From assembly GCA_030824115.1 (NCBI GenBank), contig JAVBYI010000024.1, positions 1-64,000 on the forward strand: DNA of 64,000 nt, read 5' to 3'. A program made the translations under genes and the position numbers. The number at the start of each line of letters is the position of its first letter. Position 1 is the first letter of the stretch. The stretch is from Rhodocyclaceae bacterium. Its GTDB lineage: Bacteria > Pseudomonadota > Gammaproteobacteria > Burkholderiales > Rhodocyclaceae. This document shows positions 1-8,207 of the stretch, one piece after another. The notes beneath the pieces were generated by a model. It did not search any database. It saw only the letters and a list, made by a program, of their open reading frames with translations, and was not told where the DNA came from.

Positions 1-152
<152 letters not shown>

Positions 153-185
153 TTAGGCTGAATGCCATGCTGCACTACTGATAAA

Positions 186-195
186 ATTATATAAT
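186..195. promoter_or_regulatory. Possible back-to-back -10 boxes between adk and dsrC/tusE
   Basis: The AT-rich stretch contains TATAAT on the plus strand (190-195) and TATAAT on the minus strand (plus-strand ATTATA, 186-191). Each could serve as a -10 box, one for the rightward dsrC-like gene and one for adk. I see no convincing -35 box for either, so this is a weak call. Confidence 0.35.
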
Positions 196-260
196 GAACA
201 AATACGCGAAACTGATAAATAAGCGTATGCCGGTCAAAGAACTTAAATCGGGAGTGAAGC

Positions 261-593
261 GTGGAAATCGAATTCAACGGAAAAAAAATAGAGACCGATC
301 AGGCGGGTTATCTGATCCATTACCAGGACTGGAACGAGGATCTGGCCCTGCACATCGCCCAACTAGAGGGGCTGACCATCACGCATCCGCATTGGGAGGT
401 CATTAACTTCGTGCGTGATTACTACGAGGAATTTCAGATTGCGCCGGCGATTCGTGTCCTGATCAAGGCCATCGGCAAAAAACTCGGGCCGGATAAAGGG
501 GACTCGATCTACCTCTACAAGCTTTTCCCCCATGGTCCTGCGGTTCAGGCGTGCAAGATTGCCGGGCTGCCCAAGCCGACGGGTTGCGTTTGA
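261..593 (+). CDS. DsrC/TusE-family sulfur carrier protein with both C-terminal cysteines
   Basis: A 110-residue protein of the DsrC/TusE/DsvC family, which carries sulfur as persulfide or trisulfide on a flexible C-terminal arm. The arm is intact and ends LPKPTGCV. It has the penultimate Cys109 and a second cysteine, Cys98, 11 residues upstream. As I recall the family, both cysteines mark DsrC-type proteins, while tRNA-thiolation TusE keeps only the last one. Translation starts at GTG 261 with GGAG six bases upstream. No dsrAB or tusBCD genes are near, so the partner is unknown from this window. It converges on selC, ten bases from it. Confidence 0.9.
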   Translation: MEIEFNGKKIETDQAGYLIHYQDWNEDLALHIAQLEGLTITHPHWEVINFVRDYYEEFQIAPAIRVLIKAIGKKLGPDKGDSIYLYKLFPHGPAVQACKIAGLPKPTGCV

Positions 594-603
594 TCGATCG
601 GCT

Positions 604-699
604 TGGCGGAAGAGAGCAGGTGTCGAACCTACCCGGGACTGCATGGCGGCCCCTCCCGATTTTGAAGATCGGGCATCCCACCGGGGAACGTTCTCTTCC
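604..699 (-). tRNA. selC: tRNA-Sec (anticodon TCA), with encoded CCA
   Basis: Read on the minus strand it starts GGAAGAGA and ends TCTCTTCC-G-CCA, giving the unusual 8-bp acceptor stem of tRNA-Sec. The anticodon arm is CCCGATCTTCAAAATCGGG with TCA in the loop. A long variable arm follows (GGGGCCGCCATGCAGTCCC region), then the TPsiC arm with GGTTCGA. G73 and an encoded CCA are present. It decodes UGA when charged with serine, which SelA converts to selenocysteine. It lies five bases after the selB stop codon on the same strand, so it is probably processed from the selA-selB transcript. Confidence 0.97.
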
Positions 700-704
700 G
701 TTAT

Positions 705-2621
705 CTATGTTGTGATCCAGTCGTGCTGGGCACCTTCGTGACGCACCAGATGGTCATCGCGCACGCGGCGAGTGTAGCCGATGCGATCAAAGAATTCGAG
801 GATGTGGATGGCGACTTTGCGTCCTCCGCCCTGGTCGCCATAGATGGCATCGCGCAAGGCGGCAGCACGTGCGGCCCCGTGTTCGTCGTGCAGATGGTGC
901 ACGATGCCGGCCAGCGCTGCCACGGCGGCGGCGGTGAAGTAGTGGTCATGCGCCACTGGATAGAGTTCGCCGGCCCGCGCGAGGCGTTTGAATAACTGTC
1001 GCACGGTCTCCTCGGGGATGCCGGTCGCCTTGAATACATCGCGCACCCGGGGCGGGTTGTAGGGTTCGGCGTCGAGTAATGGTTTGAGCGTTTGGAACAG
1101 TGCGCTGTCGGCAGCGGAGAGGCGCGCTTGATGCTCGGGCAAGTGTAGCCATGCGCGTGTCTGGGCGATGCGGCTTTTCGTGAGCAGTTCAGCACACAAA
1201 GCATCAAAGGCGGGACGGGGCAGGTGGGTGGCGGTCATACGCCGCAGCCGTTCGCGTTCGACGCCGATCATGTCGGGCGAACGCTCGTGTTCGCGGGCGA
1301 GGGCATCGAGCAGTTGCGTGGTGAGGGCTTGCCAGGCCGTGGTGGCGAAGGCCATGGGCACGACCTGCTTGAGTTGCAGCTTTGCGCATAAGCCGTTCAG
1401 CGTCGCCGCATCGAGATTCCAGTTGGCGGCGAAGCGGGTGAGGTCGATGCCGGCGGTAGTGGTTTCGGACAGGTGGGCAAGCGTAATGGCCGGATCGTCG
1501 TGGCGCATGGTCGACAACAGCGCCAGGCGCGCCGGGCTGCGTTTGTGACGCGTGGGCGGAAAAATGTCGAGCACACGCCCGCCGGCGACGGTACAGCGGG
1601 CGCCGCTATCGCGCAGGATGAAGCGGTCGCCGCGCAGTGCCAGCGTTTCCCGTTCAAGCAGGATTTCCACCAATGCCGTCTCGCCAGCGCCGACATTTGC
1701 ACAGTCGAGCAGGGCGACGCGCCCCGGAATGTCCGCCGTACCCAGATACACGTGGATCGTCTGGAGATGCTTGAGCGGCCGCCCGCCGGCGGGAACACGC
1801 AGCTCGCTGTGGAAACGGCTGATCGGGATCGCCAGTGCCGGATCGACCAGCCACATGCCGCGAGCAATCTCCTTCTTTTCGACATCACCCGCGAGCGCGA
1901 GGGCGCAGCGCTCACCGGCCTGACCCGTCTGGGCGGGTTGATTCTGCACATGCAGGCTGCGCACGCGGACTTTGATGCCCGGGGGCGCAATGACTGCCGT
2001 CTCGCCAGCGCCGACTTTCCCGGCATGGGCCGTGCCCGTCACGACGGTGCCGACGCCGCCGAGCGAGAAGCAGCGGTCGATAGCGAGGCGGAAACGTCCC
2101 GTGGCCGAGCGCGGCGGCAACGTGCGGGCCGTGAGGTAGAGATGGCTGCGCAAGGCCGCCACACCATCGCCGGTTTTGCCGGAGAGCGGGAAAATCGGGC
2201 TGCTTGCCAACCCCGTGCCAGCGAGCAGTTGCGCAACTTCACGGCTTGCCTCTGTCAGCCGCTCCGAGCTGACAGCATCGATCTTGGTGAGCGCCACCGC
2301 GCCCAGCGACAAACCGAGCAGGTCGAGTAATTCGAGATGCTCGCGCGTCTGCGGCATCGGCCCGTCATCCGCCGCGATCACCAGCAGCACGAAGTCGATG
2401 CCGGTGGCGCCGGCCAGCATGTTGTGAATCAGCTTTTCGTGGCCGGGCACATCGACAAAGCCGAGCACCGAGCCATCGGCCAGCGGTGTGTAGGCGTAGC
2501 CAAGATCAAGCGTGATGCCGCGCGCCTTTTCCTCGGGCAGGCGATCGGCATCGACGCCGGTGAGTGCCTTGACCAGCGTGGTTTTGCCGTGGTCGATGTG
2601 GCCGGCCGTACCTATCAGCAT
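705..2621 (-). CDS. selB: Selenocysteine-specific elongation factor SelB
   Basis: A 638-residue GTPase that brings Sec-tRNA(Sec) to UGA codons marked by a SECIS hairpin. G1 (GHIDHGKTT, residues 7-15), G3 (DVPGHE) and G4 (TKID) are intact. EF-Tu-like domains II and III follow, and then the C-terminal winged-helix repeats that bind SECIS RNA. The ATG overlaps the end of selA by seven bases, so the two are translationally coupled, and selC follows at once. Two copies of the window's 24-bp repeat lie inside it and read VGAGETA, once in the domain II region and once further on. They fall where other SelB proteins carry similar G-x-V-x-x-G-E type sequence, so they look like substitutions rather than insertions. 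Confidence 0.97.
   Translation of the reverse strand: MLIGTAGHIDHGKTTLVKALTGVDADRLPEEKARGITLDLGYAYTPLADGSVLGFVDVPGHEKLIHNMLAGATGIDFVLLVIAADDGPMPQTREHLELLDLLGLSLGAVALTKIDAVSSERLTEASREVAQLLAGTGLASSPIFPLSGKTGDGVAALRSHLYLTARTLPPRSATGRFRLAIDRCFSLGGVGTVVTGTAHAGKVGAGETAVIAPPGIKVRVRSLHVQNQPAQTGQAGERCALALAGDVEKKEIARGMWLVDPALAIPISRFHSELRVPAGGRPLKHLQTIHVYLGTADIPGRVALLDCANVGAGETALVEILLERETLALRGDRFILRDSGARCTVAGGRVLDIFPPTRHKRSPARLALLSTMRHDDPAITLAHLSETTTAGIDLTRFAANWNLDAATLNGLCAKLQLKQVVPMAFATTAWQALTTQLLDALAREHERSPDMIGVERERLRRMTATHLPRPAFDALCAELLTKSRIAQTRAWLHLPEHQARLSAADSALFQTLKPLLDAEPYNPPRVRDVFKATGIPEETVRQLFKRLARAGELYPVAHDHYFTAAAVAALAGIVHHLHDEHGAARAAALRDAIYGDQGGGRKVAIHILEFFDRIGYTRRVRDDHLVRHEGAQHDWITT
1675..1698 (+). 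repeat. 24-bp dispersed repeat, copy 1 (in selB)
   Basis: GCCGTC-TCG-CCAGCGCCGACATTT. Read antisense inside selB as VGAGETA. Confidence 0.9.
1996..2019 (+). repeat. 24-bp dispersed repeat, copy 2 (in selB)
   Basis: GCCGTC-TCG-CCAGCGCCGACTTTC; antisense in selB domain II as KVGAGETA. Confidence 0.9.
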
Positions 2622-4006
2622 GAGAGCTTTGTTAGGTTGGCAGAGAATGCAGCTTCTTCATGAGGGCTAAGACAACGTAGGTCGAGCAGCAACGCACCAT
2701 CTTCGATGCGGCCGATGATGGGTCTTGGAAGCCCGCGCAGGGCGGCCTCAATGCGGTTGAGTACGCCGCTCTTTTTTCCTTGCGGCCGGATGGCAAAACC
2801 GGCCGACGGCAGACGGTCGACCGGTAACGAGCCCGAGCCAATCTGCGAGTTGAGCGCGGTGATCGCCACGTCGACCGGCAAGCGAGCCAGCGCCTGTTGC
2901 AATGCGGGCAGCAGGCGTGCGGCGGCGGCGCGGATCTCGGCTTTCGGGCGGATCAGTTGCTGCAGGGCCGTCAGCCGCTCGGCCAGACGATCCGGGTCGC
3001 GATAGAGGCGCAGCACGGCTTCGAGTGCCGCCAGCGTGAGCTTGCCGACGCGCAGCGCCCGCTTGAGAGGATTCTTCTTGAGCTTGGCGATCAGATCCTT
3101 GCGGCCGACCAGCAGGCCGGCTTGCGGTCCGCCGAGCAGCTTGTCGCCCGAGAAGCTGACCAGATCCGCCCCGGCGGCGATGGCTTCCTGCGGGGTGGGT
3201 TCGTGCGGCAGGCCCCAGCGTTCCAGATCGGTCAGCGTGCCGGAACCCAGGTCGACGACGAAGGGCAGGCCATGTTCATGTGCCAGCGCGGCCAGTTCGC
3301 TTTCAGGCACGACGGCGGTGAAGCCCTGGATCGCGTAGTTGCTGGCATGCACCGTCATCAGCATGGCTGTTCTGGCGGTGATCGCTTCGGCAAAATCCTT
3401 ACGGTGGGTGCGGTTGGTGGTGCCGACTTCGACGAGCTTGGCACCGGCGCGCTGCATGATGTCGGGCACGCGAAAGGCGCCGCCGATCTCGATCAGTTCG
3501 CCGCGCGAGACGATCACTTCCTTGCGCTGCGCCAGCGTGTTGAGCAGCAGGAAAACCGCTGCCGCATTGTTGTTAACCACGGTCGCGGCTTCGGCACCGG
3601 TGAGTTCGCAGAAGAGCTCACTGACGATATCGTCGCGGTCGCCACGGCCGCCGGTCTCAATGTCGTATTCGAGTGCGCAGGGCGAGCGCGCCGCCGTGAT
3701 CAGTGCCTCAATGGCTTCCTCGGGCAGGGGGGAGCGGCCGAGGTTGGTGTGCAGCACAGTGCCGGTGAGATTGAACACCGGCCGCAGTTTGGGCATGGAC
3801 AATGCCGTCGCGCCAGCGCCGACTTTTTGAATCAGCAGGGTTTCATCCGGCAAGGGGCTGCCGGTCTGAGTTGCCTCGCGCACCGCTGCAAGCGTTTCGC
3901 GCACCACGCGCGTGATGAGCTTGCGACCATGCAACTGGATCAGAGGGGTGACTGACGCATGGGAGAGCAATCGGTCGACGGAGGGAAGTTGCGCTAGAGG
4001 GTTCAT
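2615..4006 (-). CDS. selA: L-seryl-tRNA(Sec) selenium transferase SelA
   Basis: A 463-residue PLP enzyme that converts Ser-tRNA(Sec) to Sec-tRNA(Sec) using selenophosphate. Normal length for the family. The PLP-lysine segment [14 protein letters not shown] is intact, as are the N-terminal LPSVDRLL and the nucleotide-rich [17 protein letters not shown] segment. It lies 39 bases after the selenoprotein gene and overlaps selB. One copy of the 24-bp repeat gives KVGAGATAL near residue 65, in the variable region before the conserved RPVFNLTGT block, with no disruption of the reading frame. Confidence 0.97.
   Translation of the reverse strand: MNPLAQLPSVDRLLSHASVTPLIQLHGRKLITRVVRETLAAVREATQTGSPLPDETLLIQKVGAGATALSMPKLRPVFNLTGTVLHTNLGRSPLPEEAIEALITAARSPCALEYDIETGGRGDRDDIVSELFCELTGAEAATVVNNNAAAVFLLLNTLAQRKEVIVSRGELIEIGGAFRVPDIMQRAGAKLVEVGTTNRTHRKDFAEAITARTAMLMTVHASNYAIQGFTAVVPESELAALAHEHGLPFVVDLGSGTLTDLERWGLPHEPTPQEAIAAGADLVSFSGDKLLGGPQAGLLVGRKDLIAKLKKNPLKRALRVGKLTLAALEAVLRLYRDPDRLAERLTALQQLIRPKAEIRAAAARLLPALQQALARLPVDVAITALNSQIGSGSLPVDRLPSAGFAIRPQGKKSGVLNRIEAALRGLPRPIIGRIEDGALLLDLRCLSPHEEAAFSANLTKLSC
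3804..3827 (+). repeat. 24-bp dispersed repeat, copy 3 (in selA)
   Basis: GCCGTC-GCG-CCAGCGCCGACTTTT; antisense in selA as KVGAGATA. Confidence 0.9.
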
Positions 4007-4045
4007 GGTTTCACCCGACCGGGCAGAAACAAGGATGAACCGATT

Positions 4046-4534
4046 TTAGCTGCCGCTGACGCGGAATGTTCTCCAGTCGGTTTTCAGGTAGTGCTTTTCG
4101 GCGACGAAGCGCTGCAGCAGCAGGGCTTCATCCTTGTTCTTGATCATGCCGACCTGACGTGCGACTTCCTTGCCCGTGCTATCGAGAAAAACCATCACCG
4201 GGCGGAGCTTGCGCGGGTTGTGACGCTTGACCATGGCATGGCCGGGATCATCGTCATCCAGTTGCAGTTCGCCGAAATCAGCCTCGGCACCGACGAAATG
4301 TTTTTTGTATTGGGCGGCAACTTCAGGGCTACGCAGCACACTCACGGTGTAGCGGCAGGCCCCTCAGTTCACATGGTCGCCGAAGTACAGCAGGACGTGC
4401 TTTTCTGGTGTGGCGCGCACCTGGGCGACGGCGGCCACATCATCCTTGGCGAGCGGCAGAATGCCTTCGAGCTGTCCGGCGACGGCAGGCAGGCTGAACA
4501 GGATGAAACAGATCAGGGATAACAGACTTCGCAT
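4046..4534 (-). CDS. Secreted thioredoxin-fold selenoprotein with UxxC redox motif (in-frame UGA = Sec57)
   Basis: A conventional ORF caller finds only the part after 4345, but reading through one TGA (4364-4366) gives a coherent 162-residue protein. Residues 1-19 form a signal peptide (MRSLLSLICFILFSLPAVA). Then HVLLYFGD, the Sec-containing motif U57-G-A-C60, and LRPVMVFLD with the cis-proline expected of a thioredoxin fold. The ATG at 4534 has GGAGG ten bases upstream and lies 17 bases after the preceding stop codon. Homology-like continuity spans the UGA, and a Cys sits three residues on, as in CxxC redox motifs. It sits directly upstream of selA, selB and selC. Probably a periplasmic thiol-disulfide or peroxide-handling protein; the substrate is unknown. 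A true stop at this TGA would leave a useless 56-residue fragment. Confidence 0.85.
4328..4353 (-). promoter_or_regulatory. Candidate bacterial SECIS hairpin after the UGA of the selenoprotein gene
   Basis: Starting 11 bases after the UGA, the mRNA can pair GCTAC (4353-4349) with GTAGC (4332-4328). An inner AC/GT pairing closes a loop that contains GUGAG. The distance and a G-U in the apical loop fit the SelB-binding hairpins of bacterial selenoprotein mRNAs. The structure was found by eye, without energy calculation. Confidence 0.5.
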
Positions 4535-4551
4535 GGGGCGGTTCCTCCAAC

Positions 4552-7251
4552 TTAATTGAGTACCAGCACGCCCTGCTTGAGTCCCGGGTCATCCGGGTGC
4601 GGCGCCAGGACAAAGCCGAGGCTGGTCACGAACTGGATCATACGGCGGTTTTCAGAGAGGAAGTCGCCATTCATGTACTTGATGCCGCGCGAACGCGCCG
4701 TATCGATGATGACGCCCATCAGGCGGCGGGCTAGGCCCTTACCCTGCCAGTCGTCGGCGACCACGATGGCAAATTCGCAGGACTCACCATCCGGGTTGAT
4801 GGCGTAGCGGGCCACACCGATCTGGACTTCGAGGCCATCGACGCGCTCGTGATCGACGTAGGCGACAAAGGCCATTTCGCGGTCGTAGTCGATCTGCGTC
4901 AGGCGTACCAGTTGGGTCTGAGACAGTTCGCGCAGCGTATTCATGAAGCGGTAGTACTTGGTTTCGGACGAGAGGTTCTTGACAAACTCCTGCTCCATGT
5001 CGGCATCTTCCGGGCTGATCGGACGAATCTTGACCGTCAGGCCATCCTGGGTCTTGTATTCGGTGACAAGGTGGGACGGGTAGGGGTGGATCGCCATGTG
5101 GTCGTAGCGACCGGCCGTAATCGGGATATTCTCGATGGCGATGCGCGCATCGACGGCCACTGCACCGTTTTCATCGACGATCAGCGGGTTGATGTCCATT
5201 TCGCGAATCCACGGCAGTTCGCAGACCATTTCCGAGACGCGCAGCAGCACGGCTTCGAGCGCTTCCATGCTGACCGGCGGCATGTTGCGGAACTCGCCGA
5301 GACGGGCGGACGCGGTGGTCGAGGCGAGCATGTCGTCGACGAGGAAACGGTTGAGCGGGGGCAGGGCGACGGCACGTTCTGCACCGCAGGCTTCCATGCT
5401 GGTGCCGCCCGGCCCGAAGATTATGGTCGGGCCGAAGATCTGGTCGCGCGCCATGCCGACGACCAGTTCACGGCCATTGACCTTCTGGATCATCGGCTCG
5501 ATGGCGATGCCGTGGATGATGGCATCCGGGCGATTCTTCTTCACCTCTTCGAGGATCTCGTTGTAGGCATCGCGCACCTGGGCCAGCGTGTTGAGGTTGA
5601 GGCGCACGCCGCCGGAATCCGTCTTGTGGGTGATCTGCGGCGAGTCGATCTTCATCACCACGGGCAGGCCGATTTCCTCGGCCAGCACCATCGCTTCGGA
5701 TGGCGAGCGGGCAATCACGGTCTGCGCGATCGGGATGCGGAAGGCCGCGAGCAGCGCCTTCGATTCCATCTCGTTGAGCTGCTTGCGACCCTCGGATAGA
5801 GCGGTTTCGATCACCAGCTTGGCCGATTCGAGGCGCGGCGGAATCTGGTTGGCAATCGAGGCCGGCGCCTGCATCAAAAGCTGTTGGTTACGATAGTAGT
5901 TGGAGATGTGCGAGAACAACTCCACGGCAGGTTCGGGGGTGCGGAAGGTCGGAATGCCGGCGCCCTTGAACAGCAGGCGGGCTTCGCGCACCTGTTCCTC
6001 ACCCATCCAGCAGGTGACCAGCGGCTTGTCGGTCTTCTTGGCGACCTCGATGACGGCGCGGGCAGCCTGAGTCGGGTCGGTCATCGCCTGTGGCGTGAGA
6101 ATGCACAACACGCCATCGATATTGTTATCTTCCAGACAGGTGGTCAGCGCGGCCGCATAGCGGGCTGGGTCGGCATCGCCGACAATATCGGCCGGGTTGC
6201 TTTTCGACCAGGTCTGCGGCATCGACTCATTCAGTTTCTTGAGCGTTTCCTCCGACAACTGGGCGAGCGGAATGCCGATGTCAGAAGCATGGTCGGCCGC
6301 CATGACACCCGGGCCACCGCCATTGGTAATGATCATCAAACGGTTGCCGCGCGGGCGGAAATGCGAGAACAGCGCCTGTGCGGCCGCATACATCTGGCCA
6401 ACGTTGCCGAGGCGAACGACGCCGGCACGACGCAAGGCTGCATCGAACACATCGTCGGCGCCGACCAACGCACCCGTATGCGACAGGGCGGCCTGTTTGC
6501 CGGCCGCGTGGCGGCCGACCTTGATCAGCAGCACCGGCTTGCAGCGGGCGGCGGCACGCAGGGCGCTCATGAAGCGGCGGGCGTTCTTGATGCCTTCGAT
6601 GTAGAGGAAGATGTTCTCGGTGCGCGGGTCGGCGACCATGTATTCGAGCACTTCGCCGAAGTCGATATCGCTTTCGGCACCCAGCGAAACGACACTGGAA
6701 AAGCCGACGTTGTTGGGCAGCGCCCAGTCGAGAATGGCGGTACATAGCGCGCCGGATTGCGAGATCAGGCCGATGGTGCCAGGGTTGGCGCTGCCGTGGG
6801 CGAAGGTTACGTTGATGCCGCTACTCGGCCGCATCAGGCCCAGACAGTTCGGGCCGAGCAGGCGCAGGTTGTGGCGGCGGGCGCTATCGAGCATCGAACG
6901 CTCAAGATTGGCGCCGCGCGGACCCATTTCGGCAAAACCACCCGAAATCACGATGGCATTGCGCGTGCCGGCGCGGCCGCAGGATTCGATGATGGCTGGT
7001 ACGGTCTCGGCCTTGGTACAGATCACCGCAAGATCAAGGCGTTGTGGGACGCTTTCCACCGTCGCATAGGCCTTTTGCCCAAACACGCTTTCGTGGCGTG
7101 GATTGACCAGAAACAGCTTGCCCTTGTAGCCGCCGTCAATGACATTGCGAACCAGCGTCGCGCCAATCGAGCCCGGTGTTTCCGAAGCGCCAATGATGGC
7201 GATCGATTTTGGCTCGAAAAGCGGCAAGAGATAGTGTTGTTCGTGGTTCAT
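4552..7251 (-). CDS. Pat/PatZ-type protein lysine acetyltransferase (NDP-forming acyl-CoA synthetase-like + GNAT)
   Basis: An 899-residue protein with the architecture of PatZ (YfiQ). It has an N-terminal CoA-binding domain (IAIIGASETPGSIG, residues 18-31), a succinyl-CoA ligase-like domain with the LSHTGAL histidine segment, an ATP-grasp domain (residues about 490-710), and a C-terminal GNAT domain from about 735 (VADDWQGKGLARRLMG acetyl-CoA loop). PatZ proteins acetylate metabolic enzymes such as acetyl-CoA synthetase. It is the first gene of the leftward run that leads into the selenoprotein and sel genes, 17 bases before the next start, so it may be co-transcribed with them. Whether the synthetase half is active cannot be judged here. 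Confidence 0.88.
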   Translation of the reverse strand: MNHEQHYLLPLFEPKSIAIIGASETPGSIGATLVRNVIDGGYKGKLFLVNPRHESVFGQKAYATVESVPQRLDLAVICTKAETVPAIIESCGRAGTRNAIVISGGFAEMGPRGANLERSMLDSARRHNLRLLGPNCLGLMRPSSGINVTFAHGSANPGTIGLISQSGALCTAILDWALPNNVGFSSVVSLGAESDIDFGEVLEYMVADPRTENIFLYIEGIKNARRFMSALRAAARCKPVLLIKVGRHAAGKQAALSHTGALVGADDVFDAALRRAGVVRLGNVGQMYAAAQALFSHFRPRGNRLMIITNGGGPGVMAADHASDIGIPLAQLSEETLKKLNESMPQTWSKSNPADIVGDADPARYAAALTTCLEDNNIDGVLCILTPQAMTDPTQAARAVIEVAKKTDKPLVTCWMGEEQVREARLLFKGAGIPTFRTPEPAVELFSHISNYYRNQQLLMQAPASIANQIPPRLESAKLVIETALSEGRKQLNEMESKALLAAFRIPIAQTVIARSPSEAMVLAEEIGLPVVMKIDSPQITHKTDSGGVRLNLNTLAQVRDAYNEILEEVKKNRPDAIIHGIAIEPMIQKVNGRELVVGMARDQIFGPTIIFGPGGTSMEACGAERAVALPPLNRFLVDDMLASTTASARLGEFRNMPPVSMEALEAVLLRVSEMVCELPWIREMDINPLIVDENGAVAVDARIAIENIPITAGRYDHMAIHPYPSHLVTEYKTQDGLTVKIRPISPEDADMEQEFVKNLSSETKYYRFMNTLRELSQTQLVRLTQIDYDREMAFVAYVDHERVDGLEVQIGVARYAINPDGESCEFAIVVADDWQGKGLARRLMGVIIDTARSRGIKYMNGDFLSENRRMIQFVTSLGFVLAPHPDDPGLKQGVLVLN

Positions 7252-7312
7252 GGCGGTAGACTGGGATCACCAATCGATAAAATGTTGCAACGCAGCAAGA
7301 ATACCATTTTCC

Positions 7313-8146
7313 ATGACCGAAAAGCACGAGATCAGGCCGGAACAATCGGTCGAATTACTCAAACACCTGCATATTCTGACGCGCGACGGCAAACTGAATC
7401 AGGACAGCCGGCGAAAGTTGAAGCAGGTTTATCACCTTGTCCAGTTTATCGAGCCACTTCTTAAAGAAACGCTTGAAAAACATCAGGATATAAATCTTGT
7501 CGATATCGGGGCTGGTAAATCCTACCTCGGTTTTATCCTCTACGATCTGTTTTTTAAAAATCGTGTTGGCGCTTCCGCGCTGCATGCGATCGAAACACGG
7601 CCAGCGTTGATTGCCCAGGCCCGGGAATTGGCGGACAAATGTAACTTTAGTGGTATGCGCTTCCATCAGTTGGAGGCGGCCCAGGCACTCGCATCGACCG
7701 ATTTGCCGACACGCATCGATGTGGTGACCGCTTTACATGCCTGCAATACCGCTACCGACGACGCAATTCGCTTCGCTCTCGGCCGCAAGGCGCAGTTCAT
7801 TGTGCTGGTGCCCTGTTGTCAGGCCGAAGTGGCGGCCTTGTTGCGAAAATATAAGGGTAAAGCAATGGCCAATCCCCTCGCCGAACTTTGGCGCCACCCG
7901 ATTCATACCCGAGAATTCGGCAGCCACGTCACCAACGTGTTGCGCTGCCTGCAGCTCGAAGCGCACGGCTACCAACTCAATGTCACCGAACTGGTGGGCT
8001 GGGAGCATTCGATGAAAAACGAATTGATCGTGGCGCGGCGTACCCAGCAGCCTGCCCGCCATCGCGCAGCGCGATTGCAGGAACTGCTGGGCATGCTGGG
8101 GCTGGAAGAGGAACTGCGCGAACGGTTTTTCGTGCCAGCCGGATAA
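7313..8146 (+). CDS. Class I SAM-dependent methyltransferase (Methyltransf_32-like)
   Basis: About 277 residues from ATG 7313 (MTEKHEIRPEQ). The frame stays open upstream, but the region before this ATG does not look like protein and would run into the divergent gene's promoter. The SAM-binding glycine loop LVDIGAGKSYLGF lies near residue 60, with ALHAIETRP after it. An ALHACNTATDDA motif and VPCCQAE follow, as in uncharacterised methyltransferases related to rRNA/tRNA enzymes. The substrate is unknown. It diverges from the Pat-like gene and ends at a strong hairpin. Confidence 0.75.
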   Translation: MTEKHEIRPEQSVELLKHLHILTRDGKLNQDSRRKLKQVYHLVQFIEPLLKETLEKHQDINLVDIGAGKSYLGFILYDLFFKNRVGASALHAIETRPALIAQARELADKCNFSGMRFHQLEAAQALASTDLPTRIDVVTALHACNTATDDAIRFALGRKAQFIVLVPCCQAEVAALLRKYKGKAMANPLAELWRHPIHTREFGSHVTNVLRCLQLEAHGYQLNVTELVGWEHSMKNELIVARRTQQPARHRAARLQELLGMLGLEEELRERFFVPAG

Positions 8147-8151
8147 AAAAA

Positions 8152-8181
8152 GCGCTGGCAGGACGAGCGTCCCGCCAGCGC
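8152..8181. terminator. Bidirectional hairpin between convergent genes, built like an inverted pair of the 24-bp repeat core
   Basis: The arms GCGCTGGCAGGACG (8152-8165) and CGTCCCGCCAGCGC (8168-8181) pair with a single A-C mismatch. The left flank is a run of seven A (8145-8151), so on the minus strand the stem is followed by a T run. It sits between the convergent methyltransferase (ends 8146) and the secreted protein gene (ends 8208). Both arms match the core of the dispersed repeat but lack its GTCG/CGAC and outer GC. Confidence 0.75.
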
Positions 8182-8207
8182 CTTGTTACAAGCGCGTTAG
8201 TTTTGCG

